Assembly (NCBI GenBank): GCA_021371855.1
Contig: JAJFVL010000040.1
Span: 1-64,000 of the forward strand
Direction of reading: 5' to 3'
Length of the DNA stretch: 64,000 bases
Source of the DNA: Bacteroidales bacterium
GTDB lineage: Bacteria > Bacteroidota > Bacteroidia > Bacteroidales > VadinHA17
The position numbers and the translations under genes are program-made. The notes below the pieces were generated by a model. It saw nothing but the letters and a program-made list of their open reading frames with translations. It had not been told where the DNA came from and made no database searches. Below, in pieces: positions 1 through 7,248 of this stretch (within the stretch, counting starts at the first letter, position 1; every line of letters begins with the position of its first letter).

Positions 1-246
1 AATTTACCCCTCTCTCTTTCCGAATGACTTTCGGGCACCCTGGTCCAAAGCCCAGTTACCCAGAGAAACAGGCCTTATATCAGGTTTCTGTGCGTCATAA
101 CAAACTTTCACCTACGGCTTCCTTCAGATTCCCGGTCCCCCAGGACACCCTTGCTTTCGGCTATAAGATTCCGGTCATTACGGCTCTTTAGGGACTTGAA
201 GGATTGCTCCTTCTCACCCATTCAATCTACTACATGCCCGGCACAC
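1..246 (-). mobile_element. Group II intron, 5' part (runs off the left edge)
   Basis: Read on the minus strand from 246 downward, the sequence begins GTGTGCCGGGCATG, matching the GTGYG-type 5' end of bacterial group II introns. It continues with domain I landmarks: a 'CTGAAGGAAGCCG' segment (about 129-117), a 'GACGCACAGAAA' segment, and 'GATATAAGGC' (about 80-71), the same arrangement as around the EBS2 loop of Ll.LtrB. A GCCTGT at 73-68, placed where EBS2 sits, is complementary to exon bases -13 to -8 (ACAGGC), the usual IBS2 position. EBS1, domains II-VI and any reverse transcriptase lie outside the window. Composition is richer in GC than the phage gene it interrupts. It could also be a 5' fragment; completeness cannot be judged here. 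Confidence 0.8.
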
Positions 247-610
247 TTAATGTGCCTGTCATTGTATCTCCAGCCTTATTTACTTTATTAGCATTAAGCC
301 AAGCGATAGAAACATCTCTTTTAGATAGCGAACCATCAACATAAGTAAATGATGTTTTATTAGCATTGAGCCAAGCGATAGAAACATCCCTTTTAGATAA
401 AGAACCATCGACATATGTAAATGATGCTTTATTAGCATTGAGCCAAGCGATAGAAACATCCCTTTTAGATAGCGAACCATCGACATAAGCTTTAGTTACA
501 TCCGATGTTGAGCCACCTCCACTTACATATGTATAATAAGTATTACTTTTTGCTCCTTTTTCATCGTTAGGATTAATATAATATGAATATTTACTTACAT
601 CTATTGCCAT
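230..610 (-). CDS. Phage tail-fibre-like protein, first exon, interrupted by the group II intron
   Basis: The frame reads 121 codons plus one base of exon (610-247) and then runs into intron sequence, ending at an intronic TAG (232-230). The protein has three copies of a 24-residue unit containing YVDGSLSKRD and IAWLNANK (residues 42-109), then NKAGDTMTGTL, the repeat type found in phage tail fibres. The ATG overlaps the stop codon of the preceding tail gene by one base, so translation is probably coupled. The real gene should continue beyond the left edge after splicing; the last five residues of the open frame are intron-encoded and not part of the protein. Tail-fibre identity is inferred from the repeat type and from its place after the tail-tip gene. 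Confidence 0.7.
   Translation of the reverse strand: MAIDVSKYSYYINPNDEKGAKSNTYYTYVSGGGSTSDVTKAYVDGSLSKRDVSIAWLNANKASFTYVDGSLSKRDVSIAWLNANKTSFTYVDGSLSKRDVSIAWLNANKVNKAGDTMTGTLSVPGM
284..487 (-). repeat. 72-bp tandem repeat inside the tail-fibre gene (2.8 copies)
   Basis: Copies lie at 487-416, 415-344 and 343-284 on the minus strand, each encoding YVDGSLSKRDVSIAWLNANK with a linker of A/T-SFT. They differ by only a few silent changes, so the array is recent or maintained by recombination. Copy number would set the length of this part of the fibre. Confidence 0.9.
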
Positions 611-2610
611 TAGGTTGCATTATTTATGTTTATTGTTTCTGAATTGTCAAATTCACTCCAGTCACAATCATATTGATTTTCAGTAGGATGATATGAATAC
701 CCTGTTAAAATAAACTTCTTTGCAGGCTGATAGATATCATACCAAAGAGATAAAGGTTTTAAGTAATCACTCGAACTAATTGTTGATGATATTTTTTGTC
801 TTGAACGATTATACAACTGAAACTTATTTGTTATTAATCTATCAATTAATGATTTGTCTGTAGTTCCATCATTCCAAGTTAGTGTTCTGGTTCCATATTT
901 ATCTCCAGTATATATTCCATTTGTATAATCAAGACTGTTTACATCATAAATATCTAATGTTATTGTTTTTTTGTTTAAAAATTTGTTACTAACTATTGTT
1001 TCAATATAATTAGACTGAGTATTTAATCCAGCCGTTGTAATTTTCAGGTCACCATAAGCAGCCATTAAAGGATGGCTGGTACTGGTATATTCTGATGAAG
1101 CAGTAGGTTTCATTTTTTCTATCATTATTCCGAAAATAAATTCTTCATCTCCTGAATAGTGTAAACTTGGGTCATTGATTTTAATTGTTGCTTTTGCCGA
1201 GCCTAAATAAGTTCCTGCATCCAATGAATCTCCAGTTATTTCTGTTGTTTGTACATATACTTCGGCATCAGTAGTATTTTTTTCATACCAATGTTCTGAA
1301 TCTTTATCATATATTATAAAATTATTTCCTACAGGATGTCTTAAATACCATCTCATTTGATAGTCATTATTTAAAATTGACGTGCCATCAGCTATAATTG
1401 GCATATAATTCCAAGTAATTACAAGGTCTTGTTTATCACTACTTGGATCAATGGTTATTTTAAACTTTGTTGCAATTGAGGCATAATCATAATACATAGT
1501 TGAACCAATGTAAGGCCATCCATATCTTATTAAGCTTGAATTAATAACTGAGTAAGGCTCACGAATGTCATAACCGTATGACACATTAAACATAAGTCCA
1601 GAGTGACAGGTAAAGTTATGTGTTGATGATTTGTAATAGTTTATTTCTTTAATTGCAGGATACATAACTGTAGGAACATAACCAACAGCCTTAGCATTTG
1701 TCATTGTGCTTGCAGTAAAATTACTTACTATGTCTGAATTTAATTTTATTTCAATTTTATTTAGTCCAGGGATAATAGATAATAATTGAGATTTATTTAA
1801 ATGCCTATCATTAAATATATTACCGCTAACTTCACTAACATTTATACTTGTGCCTGTAGAGTTATAACCATAAGAAGCATTCATATTATATCCTACATAA
1901 TGTTTAGGATAATCTGTAAGGTCTTCATACCTTTCTATATACCAATTACCGTTATACCAATAAATATATGAGTCAAATGTTTTAAGTATCCTTTCAATTA
2001 TTTCTAAACCAGATTCCTTTTCAGCATTATTTTTCCAAAATGTTTCAGCTGAAACTCCTGCTAAATTAAGGGCAGTGTTTGTTGTTCCTAAAGTTGTTCC
2101 TGTAGGATAAACATCCATATTAACATATATGCTTGCATCCATACCATTCATACACAATGATTCAGATATTAAATCAATAAATGACTTCATTTGAATAGTA
2201 TTTATTGATGTAGGATAACCATTGTCAAGTTTTTTTATGTAACTACTAGCAACAAGTCTTATTGACTGGTTTTTAAGATAAGTTTGTTCAACAATGTCTG
2301 TATTTAAGAACCCTTCAAATAATTTTTTTGATGAAGGTATTGTTTGAACCACTCTAATTTTAAATTCTCGTTCTTCACTTGTTAATAAAGGCATTAGTTC
2401 AAAGAAATTATCCTTATAATTTAATATAGTTATTTGAGCCGTTTGGCTAAATATGGGTTCATTCCAATCAGAATAAGTAGTATTTATTGTTAATCCATCC
2501 TTAGCTAAAATAAGTTCTTCAGTACCTAAAGTGCCATCTATTTGATCAATATAAATGCTTCCTGCATTTGTTGTTGAAGCCCAAGGAATATTATATCGTT
2601 CATTATACAT
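610..2610 (-). CDS. Putative phage tail tip / baseplate hub protein
   Basis: A 666-residue protein lying between the tape measure gene and the tail-fibre gene, where siphoviruses encode distal tail and hub proteins. It has no signal peptide or membrane segment. The N-terminal part (about 1-250) contains segments such as FEGFLNTDIVEQTY and FDSYIYWYNGNWYIERYEDL, of a type I associate with tail proteins of Bacteroidota prophages; the rest is beta-rich and aromatic. Its start overlaps the tape measure stop (TAATG) and its stop overlaps the next start in the same way, so three tail genes are tightly coupled. Assignment rests mainly on synteny; it could equally be a distal tail protein rather than the hub. 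Confidence 0.5.
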   Translation of the reverse strand: MYNERYNIPWASTTNAGSIYIDQIDGTLGTEELILAKDGLTINTTYSDWNEPIFSQTAQITILNYKDNFFELMPLLTSEEREFKIRVVQTIPSSKKLFEGFLNTDIVEQTYLKNQSIRLVASSYIKKLDNGYPTSINTIQMKSFIDLISESLCMNGMDASIYVNMDVYPTGTTLGTTNTALNLAGVSAETFWKNNAEKESGLEIIERILKTFDSYIYWYNGNWYIERYEDLTDYPKHYVGYNMNASYGYNSTGTSINVSEVSGNIFNDRHLNKSQLLSIIPGLNKIEIKLNSDIVSNFTASTMTNAKAVGYVPTVMYPAIKEINYYKSSTHNFTCHSGLMFNVSYGYDIREPYSVINSSLIRYGWPYIGSTMYYDYASIATKFKITIDPSSDKQDLVITWNYMPIIADGTSILNNDYQMRWYLRHPVGNNFIIYDKDSEHWYEKNTTDAEVYVQTTEITGDSLDAGTYLGSAKATIKINDPSLHYSGDEEFIFGIMIEKMKPTASSEYTSTSHPLMAAYGDLKITTAGLNTQSNYIETIVSNKFLNKKTITLDIYDVNSLDYTNGIYTGDKYGTRTLTWNDGTTDKSLIDRLITNKFQLYNRSRQKISSTISSSDYLKPLSLWYDIYQPAKKFILTGYSYHPTENQYDCDWSEFDNSETININNAT

Positions 2611-4256
2611 TATGCGTTCATTAGTTTAGTTTGTTTATTTAAAATGCCTACAAGTGTGTTTCCTTCAATTCTAAATTTAACTTCACCGTTCATAAATGAA
2701 TTACCTAATATTGATTGAAGTTTATTCAAGGGGGCAATAACTTCAGGATTTGATCTTGCATTTGCATATTCACCAACTAAACCAAGTGTTGGTCCATATG
2801 CTAAACCGCCATTTGCAAATGCTTGTGATTTTATTACTGAGACTTGAGCGGCTGTTGCAATTGCAATCAAACCAGCGGAAATAAATCCACCTATAGGACC
2901 AAGATCTGCAAATCCTTTAGTTATTGCAATAGCACCATTTATTATGGCCTGCATTATAGCTATGGATTTTGCTTTTTTAGCATATTTTCTTCTTATCTCA
3001 TCCTTCTTAGCTTCATTATCACCAGCTGCTGAAATTTCATTATTCATTGCAGCTTCTTGAAAGCTTGCAATAGAATCTAATAAGGATAATGTATTAGTTG
3101 CTGCATCTGTCGCAATTTGAAGTCTCTGTTGACTTGATTCTTCTGCCATTGCTTTTATTGCATCCCAATATGATTTCCAAGCAGGCAAATCATTGGGAAT
3201 AAATGATATATTAGATTTTGCAAGTGTTGTTGTGTCCGTTTCAGGTGCAAATGTTGGCATTGTTAGATTTTTCACATTACTGGAAGCCATCTTTGCAATA
3301 TTGGAAATAGAAGACACATTAGATGCTTTTTGTATTTCAAGTTGTTTCTTTAATTCTTCTTCTTTAGCATTATTAAGTGTTTTTTGCATTTTATTTAAAC
3401 GAGACATTGCCAAAGCTCTATCACCTTCAAGATTATTAATCTGGGCTAATATGGTGTTTTCACGAGCTAATGTTTCTTCACTTTCTTCTCCAAGATTATT
3501 AGTATTTACTTCAATTCTGTATTTTTCATATAGAATTGCACTTTGTTTTTGATATAATTCGGTTTCTGCTTTGGTCGCATCAGTAATTGCCTTTTGTTTT
3601 TGTTCTATTGAAGCATCAGGATCACTCATTATTTCCCTTGCTAATTTCAATTTATTACTAAGTTCAGATTCAGTAACAATAAATTCTGCTTCTACATCTT
3701 CAAGGTCATGAAATGATTTTTTTAACTTTTCTCCTTCAGTATATGATTTACTTATGCTTTCTCCCAAATTTGAAAAAGCTTGTTTCATTTTTTCAATACC
3801 ACCTTTAAAATCAAGGTTTACAAAAGCAATTATTCCTTCTGCAAACAGGTTTATTCTTGTTATGAGTGTCGTAATTATTGCTTTTACACCTGCAAGTTTT
3901 TCAGAGAATTTGTCTGCTCCTCTATCAGCTGAAGTAAAATAAGAAACAAGAGTCCCCAGTGCAACAACAATTGCACCAATCCCGGTTCCGATCAATGCAA
4001 TCTTAAGAACATTCAGTCCTTTTGAAAATGATGTAACTGATGACAAAGCTTTACCTATTCCGCTAGTAAATCTTGAAAACCCCGGAATTACATTATCAAT
4101 TGCTTTTGATGCTTCTTGAAATACACCATTCATTTGTTTTCCAAGTTCTTTAGAGACATCTCCAGTTTTTCGCATTGCACTTTTTGATTGTTCAAGGCCT
4201 TTTGTAAGCTCGGCAGAATTTGCTCTTAACCTTAGAAATATATCAGCTATTGCCAT
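2610..4256 (-). CDS. Phage tail tape measure protein
   Basis: 548 residues. The N-terminal third (about 1-80) is charged and helical (SAELTKGLEQSKSAMRKTG). A strong hydrophobic segment follows at about 86-110 (IALIGTGIGAIVVALGTLVSYF), with a second hydrophobic region near 125-150 and coiled-coil stretches at about 180-310. The C-terminus has the signature FANGGLAYGPTLGLVGE...NPEVIAPLNKL, common at the end of short tape measure proteins. It follows the tail assembly chaperone genes as expected. At the usual 0.15 nm per residue the predicted tail is about 80 nm, an inference. The start is ATG at 4256, preceded by the AT-rich leader motif seen before many genes of this prophage. Confidence 0.85.
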   Translation of the reverse strand: MAIADIFLRLRANSAELTKGLEQSKSAMRKTGDVSKELGKQMNGVFQEASKAIDNVIPGFSRFTSGIGKALSSVTSFSKGLNVLKIALIGTGIGAIVVALGTLVSYFTSADRGADKFSEKLAGVKAIITTLITRINLFAEGIIAFVNLDFKGGIEKMKQAFSNLGESISKSYTEGEKLKKSFHDLEDVEAEFIVTESELSNKLKLAREIMSDPDASIEQKQKAITDATKAETELYQKQSAILYEKYRIEVNTNNLGEESEETLARENTILAQINNLEGDRALAMSRLNKMQKTLNNAKEEELKKQLEIQKASNVSSISNIAKMASSNVKNLTMPTFAPETDTTTLAKSNISFIPNDLPAWKSYWDAIKAMAEESSQQRLQIATDAATNTLSLLDSIASFQEAAMNNEISAAGDNEAKKDEIRRKYAKKAKSIAIMQAIINGAIAITKGFADLGPIGGFISAGLIAIATAAQVSVIKSQAFANGGLAYGPTLGLVGEYANARSNPEVIAPLNKLQSILGNSFMNGEVKFRIEGNTLVGILNKQTKLMNA

Positions 4257-4298
4257 CTAATCATATTATTTTACTTGTATTTTAGTATATATTCACTG

Positions 4299-4691
4299 TT
4301 AAGCAGGTTTAATACTTACAATAGGTTTATTAATTAGTTCTTGCCATTGTTGAACAGTCATAATTCCATCAGTACTTGACACTTTTTTGGTCTCTTGCTC
4401 CCAAAAGAATGGCCATATTTCATCTTTAAATTTTTTATATGATAATTTGTTCTTTTTATCTAGTTGAATACTTATCAGGAAGTATGTCTGCACTCTGGTT
4501 CGTTCCCAGTTTGATTGAAATTCAGCATCCTTTGTCTTATTACAATAAAATAAAACACCAGATAGTTCTTGAGGTGTATACTCTAAAAACTGCTCTGGTG
4601 TTAAACTAATTCGTGATGCGGCAATAACAAAAATATCTTCTACTGACTCAATTTTTTTTTGTCTTTTCCTTCTTTTCCCCCATTTAGACAC
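4299..4691 (-). CDS. Tail assembly chaperone, frameshifted C-terminal extension (gpGT-like)
   Basis: This frame lies immediately 3' of the chaperone gene and overlaps it by 52 bases in the -1 frame. Read alone it could only start at a GTG (4691) inside the upstream gene, without its own leader. Shared bases include a run of nine A (4660-4652) just before the upstream stop. A -1 shift there would join 109 residues of the first frame to 117 residues of this one, giving a 226-residue fusion of the lambda gpG-gpGT type. The part encoded here is helical with aromatic stretches (EIWPFFWEQETKK) and ends just before the tape measure gene, the expected place for a gpGT extension. Confidence 0.7.
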   Translation of the reverse strand: MSKWGKRRKRQKKIESVEDIFVIAASRISLTPEQFLEYTPQELSGVLFYCNKTKDAEFQSNWERTRVQTYFLISIQLDKKNKLSYKKFKDEIWPFFWEQETKKVSSTDGIMTVQQWQELINKPIVSIKPA

Positions 4692-4978
4692 TCTTCCTGC
4701 ATATCAACCAATGATTGGCCAAATTGAAATATTGCCTTTTGAAATTCAATATAACATTCATCGAGAATCCACACACATTCTTCTCTAGTTAATGTAAGTT
4801 CTTTTTTGGCCATTTTATGCCCTGCAATTAATGCATACCATATTATAGTTTGTTGACTTTCAAGGTTGGTGTCAATTTGTTCAAGTTTAAGACCTGATTC
4901 TTTTTGTGCCATCATTATTACATAGTAAGAAACTCTTATCGGGTATTTTTTGCCCTGATACGTAATGTATTCAATCAT
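4640..4978 (-). CDS. Tail assembly chaperone (gpG-like)
   Basis: 112 residues, with the short form ending in DKKKLSQ right after the A9 run. The sequence starts MIEYITYQGKKYPIRVSYYVI and contains a helical core (residues about 38-95) with ELTLTREECVWILDECYIEF, typical in size and make-up for the gpG-type protein between tail tube and tape measure genes. It probably coats the tape measure protein during tail assembly and is absent from the virion, as known for lambda gpG. Assignment rests on position, size and the presence of a frameshifted extension. Confidence 0.7.
   Translation of the reverse strand: MIEYITYQGKKYPIRVSYYVIMMAQKESGLKLEQIDTNLESQQTIIWYALIAGHKMAKKELTLTREECVWILDECYIEFQKAIFQFGQSLVDMQEECLNGGKEGKDKKKLSQ
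4652..4660 (-). other. Probable -1 programmed ribosomal frameshift site (A9 run)
   Basis: In the chaperone frame the codons are GAC AAA AAA AAA TTG AGT CAG TAG, giving an A AAA AAA slippery heptamer four codons before the stop. Shifting back one base at the last AAA continues as ATT GAG TCA GTA into the overlapping frame. Frameshifting between the two chaperone frames is established for many siphovirus tails; its use here is inferred. Confidence 0.65.
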
Positions 4979-5002
4979 ATTTCTTTTTTTATTTTATTTT
5001 AT

Positions 5003-5425
5003 TTATGCTGTAGTTACTTTAACAAGATCACCATCACCAGTAACTTCGCCTGAATATGTAACAATTGATCCATTTGCTCCAGACATTTCTACAGATGTAA
5101 GAAGACCATTTCCTACATAATAACTATTAGTTGACACGTTAGGTAGGAAATAAATACTTACATCAGTAGTACTCGGAGCGATAATTTTGTCCATAAGGTC
5201 TTCATAACCTACTCCTACATGAGATGAAGTAGTCATTACCATGCCTGAAAAAGATGCAGACCAACTATATTTATCACCTAGTACTCGTTTTGCCCTTGAT
5301 GTTGTTAAATAATCAAATTCTATAGTATCTTGTTTTGCTGATAGACTAAAATCTGTTGCACACCCAAGTGCCGAGCCGTCTACATATATACTCATTTGTT
5401 TTGAAAATAATGGTGTTTGTTCCAT
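5003..5425 (-). CDS. Major tail tube protein
   Basis: 140 residues, strongly beta: MSIYVDGSALGCATDFSLSAKQDTIEFDYLTTSRAKRVLGDKYSWSASFSG, the pattern of TP901-1/gpV-like tube proteins (short strand, 'cATdfs', a 'W..sfsG' strand, and a C-terminal GEVTGDGDL). It lies between the tail terminator and the chaperone gene, the standard position. The start is ATG at 5425 with an AT-rich leader motif at 5436-5459. Expected to polymerise into the hexameric rings of the tail tube. Confidence 0.75.
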   Translation of the reverse strand: MEQTPLFSKQMSIYVDGSALGCATDFSLSAKQDTIEFDYLTTSRAKRVLGDKYSWSASFSGMVMTTSSHVGVGYEDLMDKIIAPSTTDVSIYFLPNVSTNSYYVGNGLLTSVEMSGANGSIVTYSGEVTGDGDLVKVTTA

Positions 5426-5435
5426 ATCGTTTAGT

Positions 5436-5459
5436 TAATTTTATTTTAATATATATCTC
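5436..5459 (-). promoter_or_regulatory. Phage leader motif upstream of the tail tube gene
   Basis: On the minus strand this reads ATATATATTAAAATAAAAT, about 11-34 bases before the ATG at 5425. It is identical over at least 19 bases to the segment before the capsid gene (8376-8401), with diverged copies before most other gene blocks of the prophage. It is either a phage promoter or an A/T-rich translation enhancer; it does not fit the host -7 box TAnnTTTG. Confidence 0.5.
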
Positions 5460-5839
5460 TATGAATAAAGAGAATTAAATTGTAGTGTATTAGTATATAC
5501 ATCCTTCTCTGAGTCTACTGTGTGGTTATCACTTTCAAATGTTATGTCTCTAATATTATTATATGAATTACCATTTAAATAAGAAACTACATAATCGTTC
5601 ATTTCTTCAATGCGGTTTGAATCCATTGATCGTAAGCTTATTGTTATACCGTATTGTGTCATTACGACACTGTTATCTAAACTAGAAATTTGAGATAGTT
5701 TATTAAAAGAATATACTATCCAATCTTTTGTATAATCATAATTTACAGGAAGAAGCTCATATTTAATTCTTCCTTCACACATTGAATTTAATGATGCATC
5801 AGTTGTCATTAAATGTTTTATATCACTAGTAAAACTCAT
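5459..5839 (-). CDS. Tail terminator / completion protein (DUF3168-like)
   Basis: 126 residues: MSFTSDIKHLMTTDASLNSMCEGRIKYELLPVNYDYTKDWIVYSFN, followed by VVMTQYGITISLRSMDSNRIEEMNDYVVSYL. The pattern, a short N-terminal helix, an I..E..P....I.Y segment and a beta strand with 'q..i.i...s', matches tail completion proteins that cap the tube and contact the connector. Its ATG overlaps the stop of the upstream gp10-like gene by four bases (ATGA). The call rests on family pattern and position between gp10-like and tube genes. Confidence 0.6.
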   Translation of the reverse strand: MSFTSDIKHLMTTDASLNSMCEGRIKYELLPVNYDYTKDWIVYSFNKLSQISSLDNSVVMTQYGITISLRSMDSNRIEEMNDYVVSYLNGNSYNNIRDITFESDNHTVDSEKDVYTNTLQFNSLYS

Positions 5840-6312
5840 TGCTTATTTAATCTTTTTAATTTTCTTGCTATAATTTTATCAGCTTCTTCAGCAAACATTT
5901 CCTTAAATTTTGTTATTACATCTTCAGCATTTGATTCAATTATAGGAGCCATTATGCTTCTTCCATTAATTTGTCCCCTATTTGCACCTTTTTTTGTTGT
6001 TCTTAATTCGGTTCCGGCTTCAAGCAATAAAAGAATTACGCCTTCTGGAAGTATATTAAGATCTTTTCTTTTACTAATTTTAATACCAGCTCTATATGCA
6101 GTTCTATTAGATCCTTTTTCTTTTGTTATACCTATTCCAGATGTTAAACTTACATTAGGGATTGCACTTCTAAGAGGCTGAACTATTGTTGTATTTAATG
6201 CTTTTCGTTCAATTGCTATAACTACTTTTAATAGTTGTTCTGGAGATAAAGCATCCATTGCATTAATAACTTCATCTATACCATCTAATGTAAATTCTTG
6301 TTTAGTCATCAT
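5836..6312 (-). CDS. HK97 gp10-like tail/neck component
   Basis: 158 residues. The N-terminal helix (EFTLDGIDEVINAMDALSPEQLLKVVIAIERKAL) is followed by PLRSAIPNVSLTSGIG..., then a basic segment with RAGIKISKRKDLNI and an E-L-R-T-T-K-K-G stretch. This is the layout of HK97 gp10-like proteins that link the head-tail connector to the tail. It sits between the head-tail adaptor and the tail terminator. No membrane segment is visible. Confidence 0.6.
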   Translation of the reverse strand: MMTKQEFTLDGIDEVINAMDALSPEQLLKVVIAIERKALNTTIVQPLRSAIPNVSLTSGIGITKEKGSNRTAYRAGIKISKRKDLNILPEGVILLLLEAGTELRTTKKGANRGQINGRSIMAPIIESNAEDVITKFKEMFAEEADKIIARKLKRLNKQ

Positions 6313-6321
6313 AATGTTATC

Positions 6322-6645
6322 CTATCTTTTTGCATAATGTTGCCCTATTATTTTAATAAAGCTTCTTGGTTCAATTTCAATGATTTCTATAATTGAATAA
6401 TACTTATTGTTATATTTTATTCTGTATTCATTGTCTATTTCTCTTGTAAGAGTATTATATCTAATTGTAAATTCTGTTGTATAAATTAATTCTTCACTCT
6501 CGTTAAACCTGACATTGCCAGACCTTACATAAACATTAGCATAAGTGGTTATATATTCTGAATATGTAGTTATAGAAGAACCTGCAAGATTATCTCCAGA
6601 CACACCTTTTTCAATAGTTATTAGTTTATTTAATGGGTATTTCAT
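6322..6645 (-). CDS. Head-tail adaptor / head closure protein
   Basis: 107 residues, beta-rich: RSGNVRFNESEELIYTTEFTIRYNTLTREIDNEYRIKYNNKYYSIIEIIEIEPRSFIKIIGQ. The arrangement, a strand with 'anVy.rsG.....e...y..t.fTiRy...i......i.y.g..Y.I..i', is that of SPP1 gp16-like head closure proteins. It is the second of the connector genes after the capsid terminator. The flanking gene starts only six bases further upstream. Confidence 0.65.
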   Translation of the reverse strand: MKYPLNKLITIEKGVSGDNLAGSSITTYSEYITTYANVYVRSGNVRFNESEELIYTTEFTIRYNTLTREIDNEYRIKYNNKYYSIIEIIEIEPRSFIKIIGQHYAKR

Positions 6646-6650
6646 TTTTC

Positions 6651-7166
6651 TTACAATAATTTATACTGATCACAGAGGCTTTTCCATGCTGCTTCATAAG
6701 TATCAGTTTTGTCATATAGACCCAGTGTTTTACAAAGTATGCCCTGTCTAAGTCCTTTAGGAATATCATTTGCAACATCATACCCTGTAGTAAATTTTAC
6801 TGTTAATGACTCACAGTTTATTGCAGGATTAAATGATATAGTAAAATCGAAGTAACTTTTTCTGACATCAAAAGAAGTTATCAATGTGCTAGAGTCATTA
6901 TTAATGATGCTTGTTATAGCATTAAGATTGCCTTGTTTGATAACTAATTCATTACCTGAAAATTTATCAAGTGTAATTTCGTTACTCGTATAAGCAATGT
7001 CCTGATTTATATAACCTTCTGTTTGATCAGTAGCAGATTCTAATAAGCTATCAATATAATCATTATCATCATTTTCAGTTGGAAATATTGATAATGACCT
7101 TTTTATAAAAGTCTCATCACTTGCTAACGTAATTGGATATGATATTTTTGACTTTGCAATAAACAT
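6651..7166 (-). CDS. Head-tail connector (gp6/gp15-like)
   Basis: 171 residues with an N-terminal half of helices (DDNDYIDSLLESATDQTEGYINQDIA) and a strand region ending in LTVKFTTGYDVANDIPKGLRQGILCKTLGLYDK. The 'f.tGY......iP..l..ail.l...lY' pattern is typical of phage connector proteins of the QLRG/gp6 group that sit below the portal. It is the first gene after the capsid terminator. An AT-rich leader lies at about 7175-7196. Confidence 0.65.
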   Translation of the reverse strand: MFIAKSKISYPITLASDETFIKRSLSIFPTENDDNDYIDSLLESATDQTEGYINQDIAYTSNEITLDKFSGNELVIKQGNLNAITSIINNDSSTLITSFDVRKSYFDFTISFNPAINCESLTVKFTTGYDVANDIPKGLRQGILCKTLGLYDKTDTYEAAWKSLCDQYKLL

Positions 7167-7195
7167 ATAATGAAGTTATTTTATCTATATATCTT

Positions 7196-7227
7196 ATAAA
7201 AAAAGAGAGATGTTTGGTCTCTCTTTT
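7196..7227 (-). terminator. Intrinsic terminator after the major capsid gene
   Basis: On the minus strand a 10-bp perfect stem (AAAAGAGAGA at 7227-7218 with TCTCTCTTTT at 7210-7201) with a 7-base loop is followed by more T. It lies 22 bases after the capsid stop and before the connector genes, so capsid transcripts can be capped here while read-through or a new start supplies the tail genes. Confidence 0.8.
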
Positions 7228-7248
7228 AGTATACAATTAATGTCAGAA

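Noticed and set aside
1..229. Left edge as host chromosome or an IS end
   Set aside because: No inverted-repeat end or transposase frame; the sequence instead shows the 5' end and domain I landmarks of a group II intron in the sense orientation of the fibre gene.
3193..3942. Plus-strand frames over the tape measure gene
   Set aside because: Shadows of the minus-strand gene with clear tape measure features; composition mirrors the coding strand.
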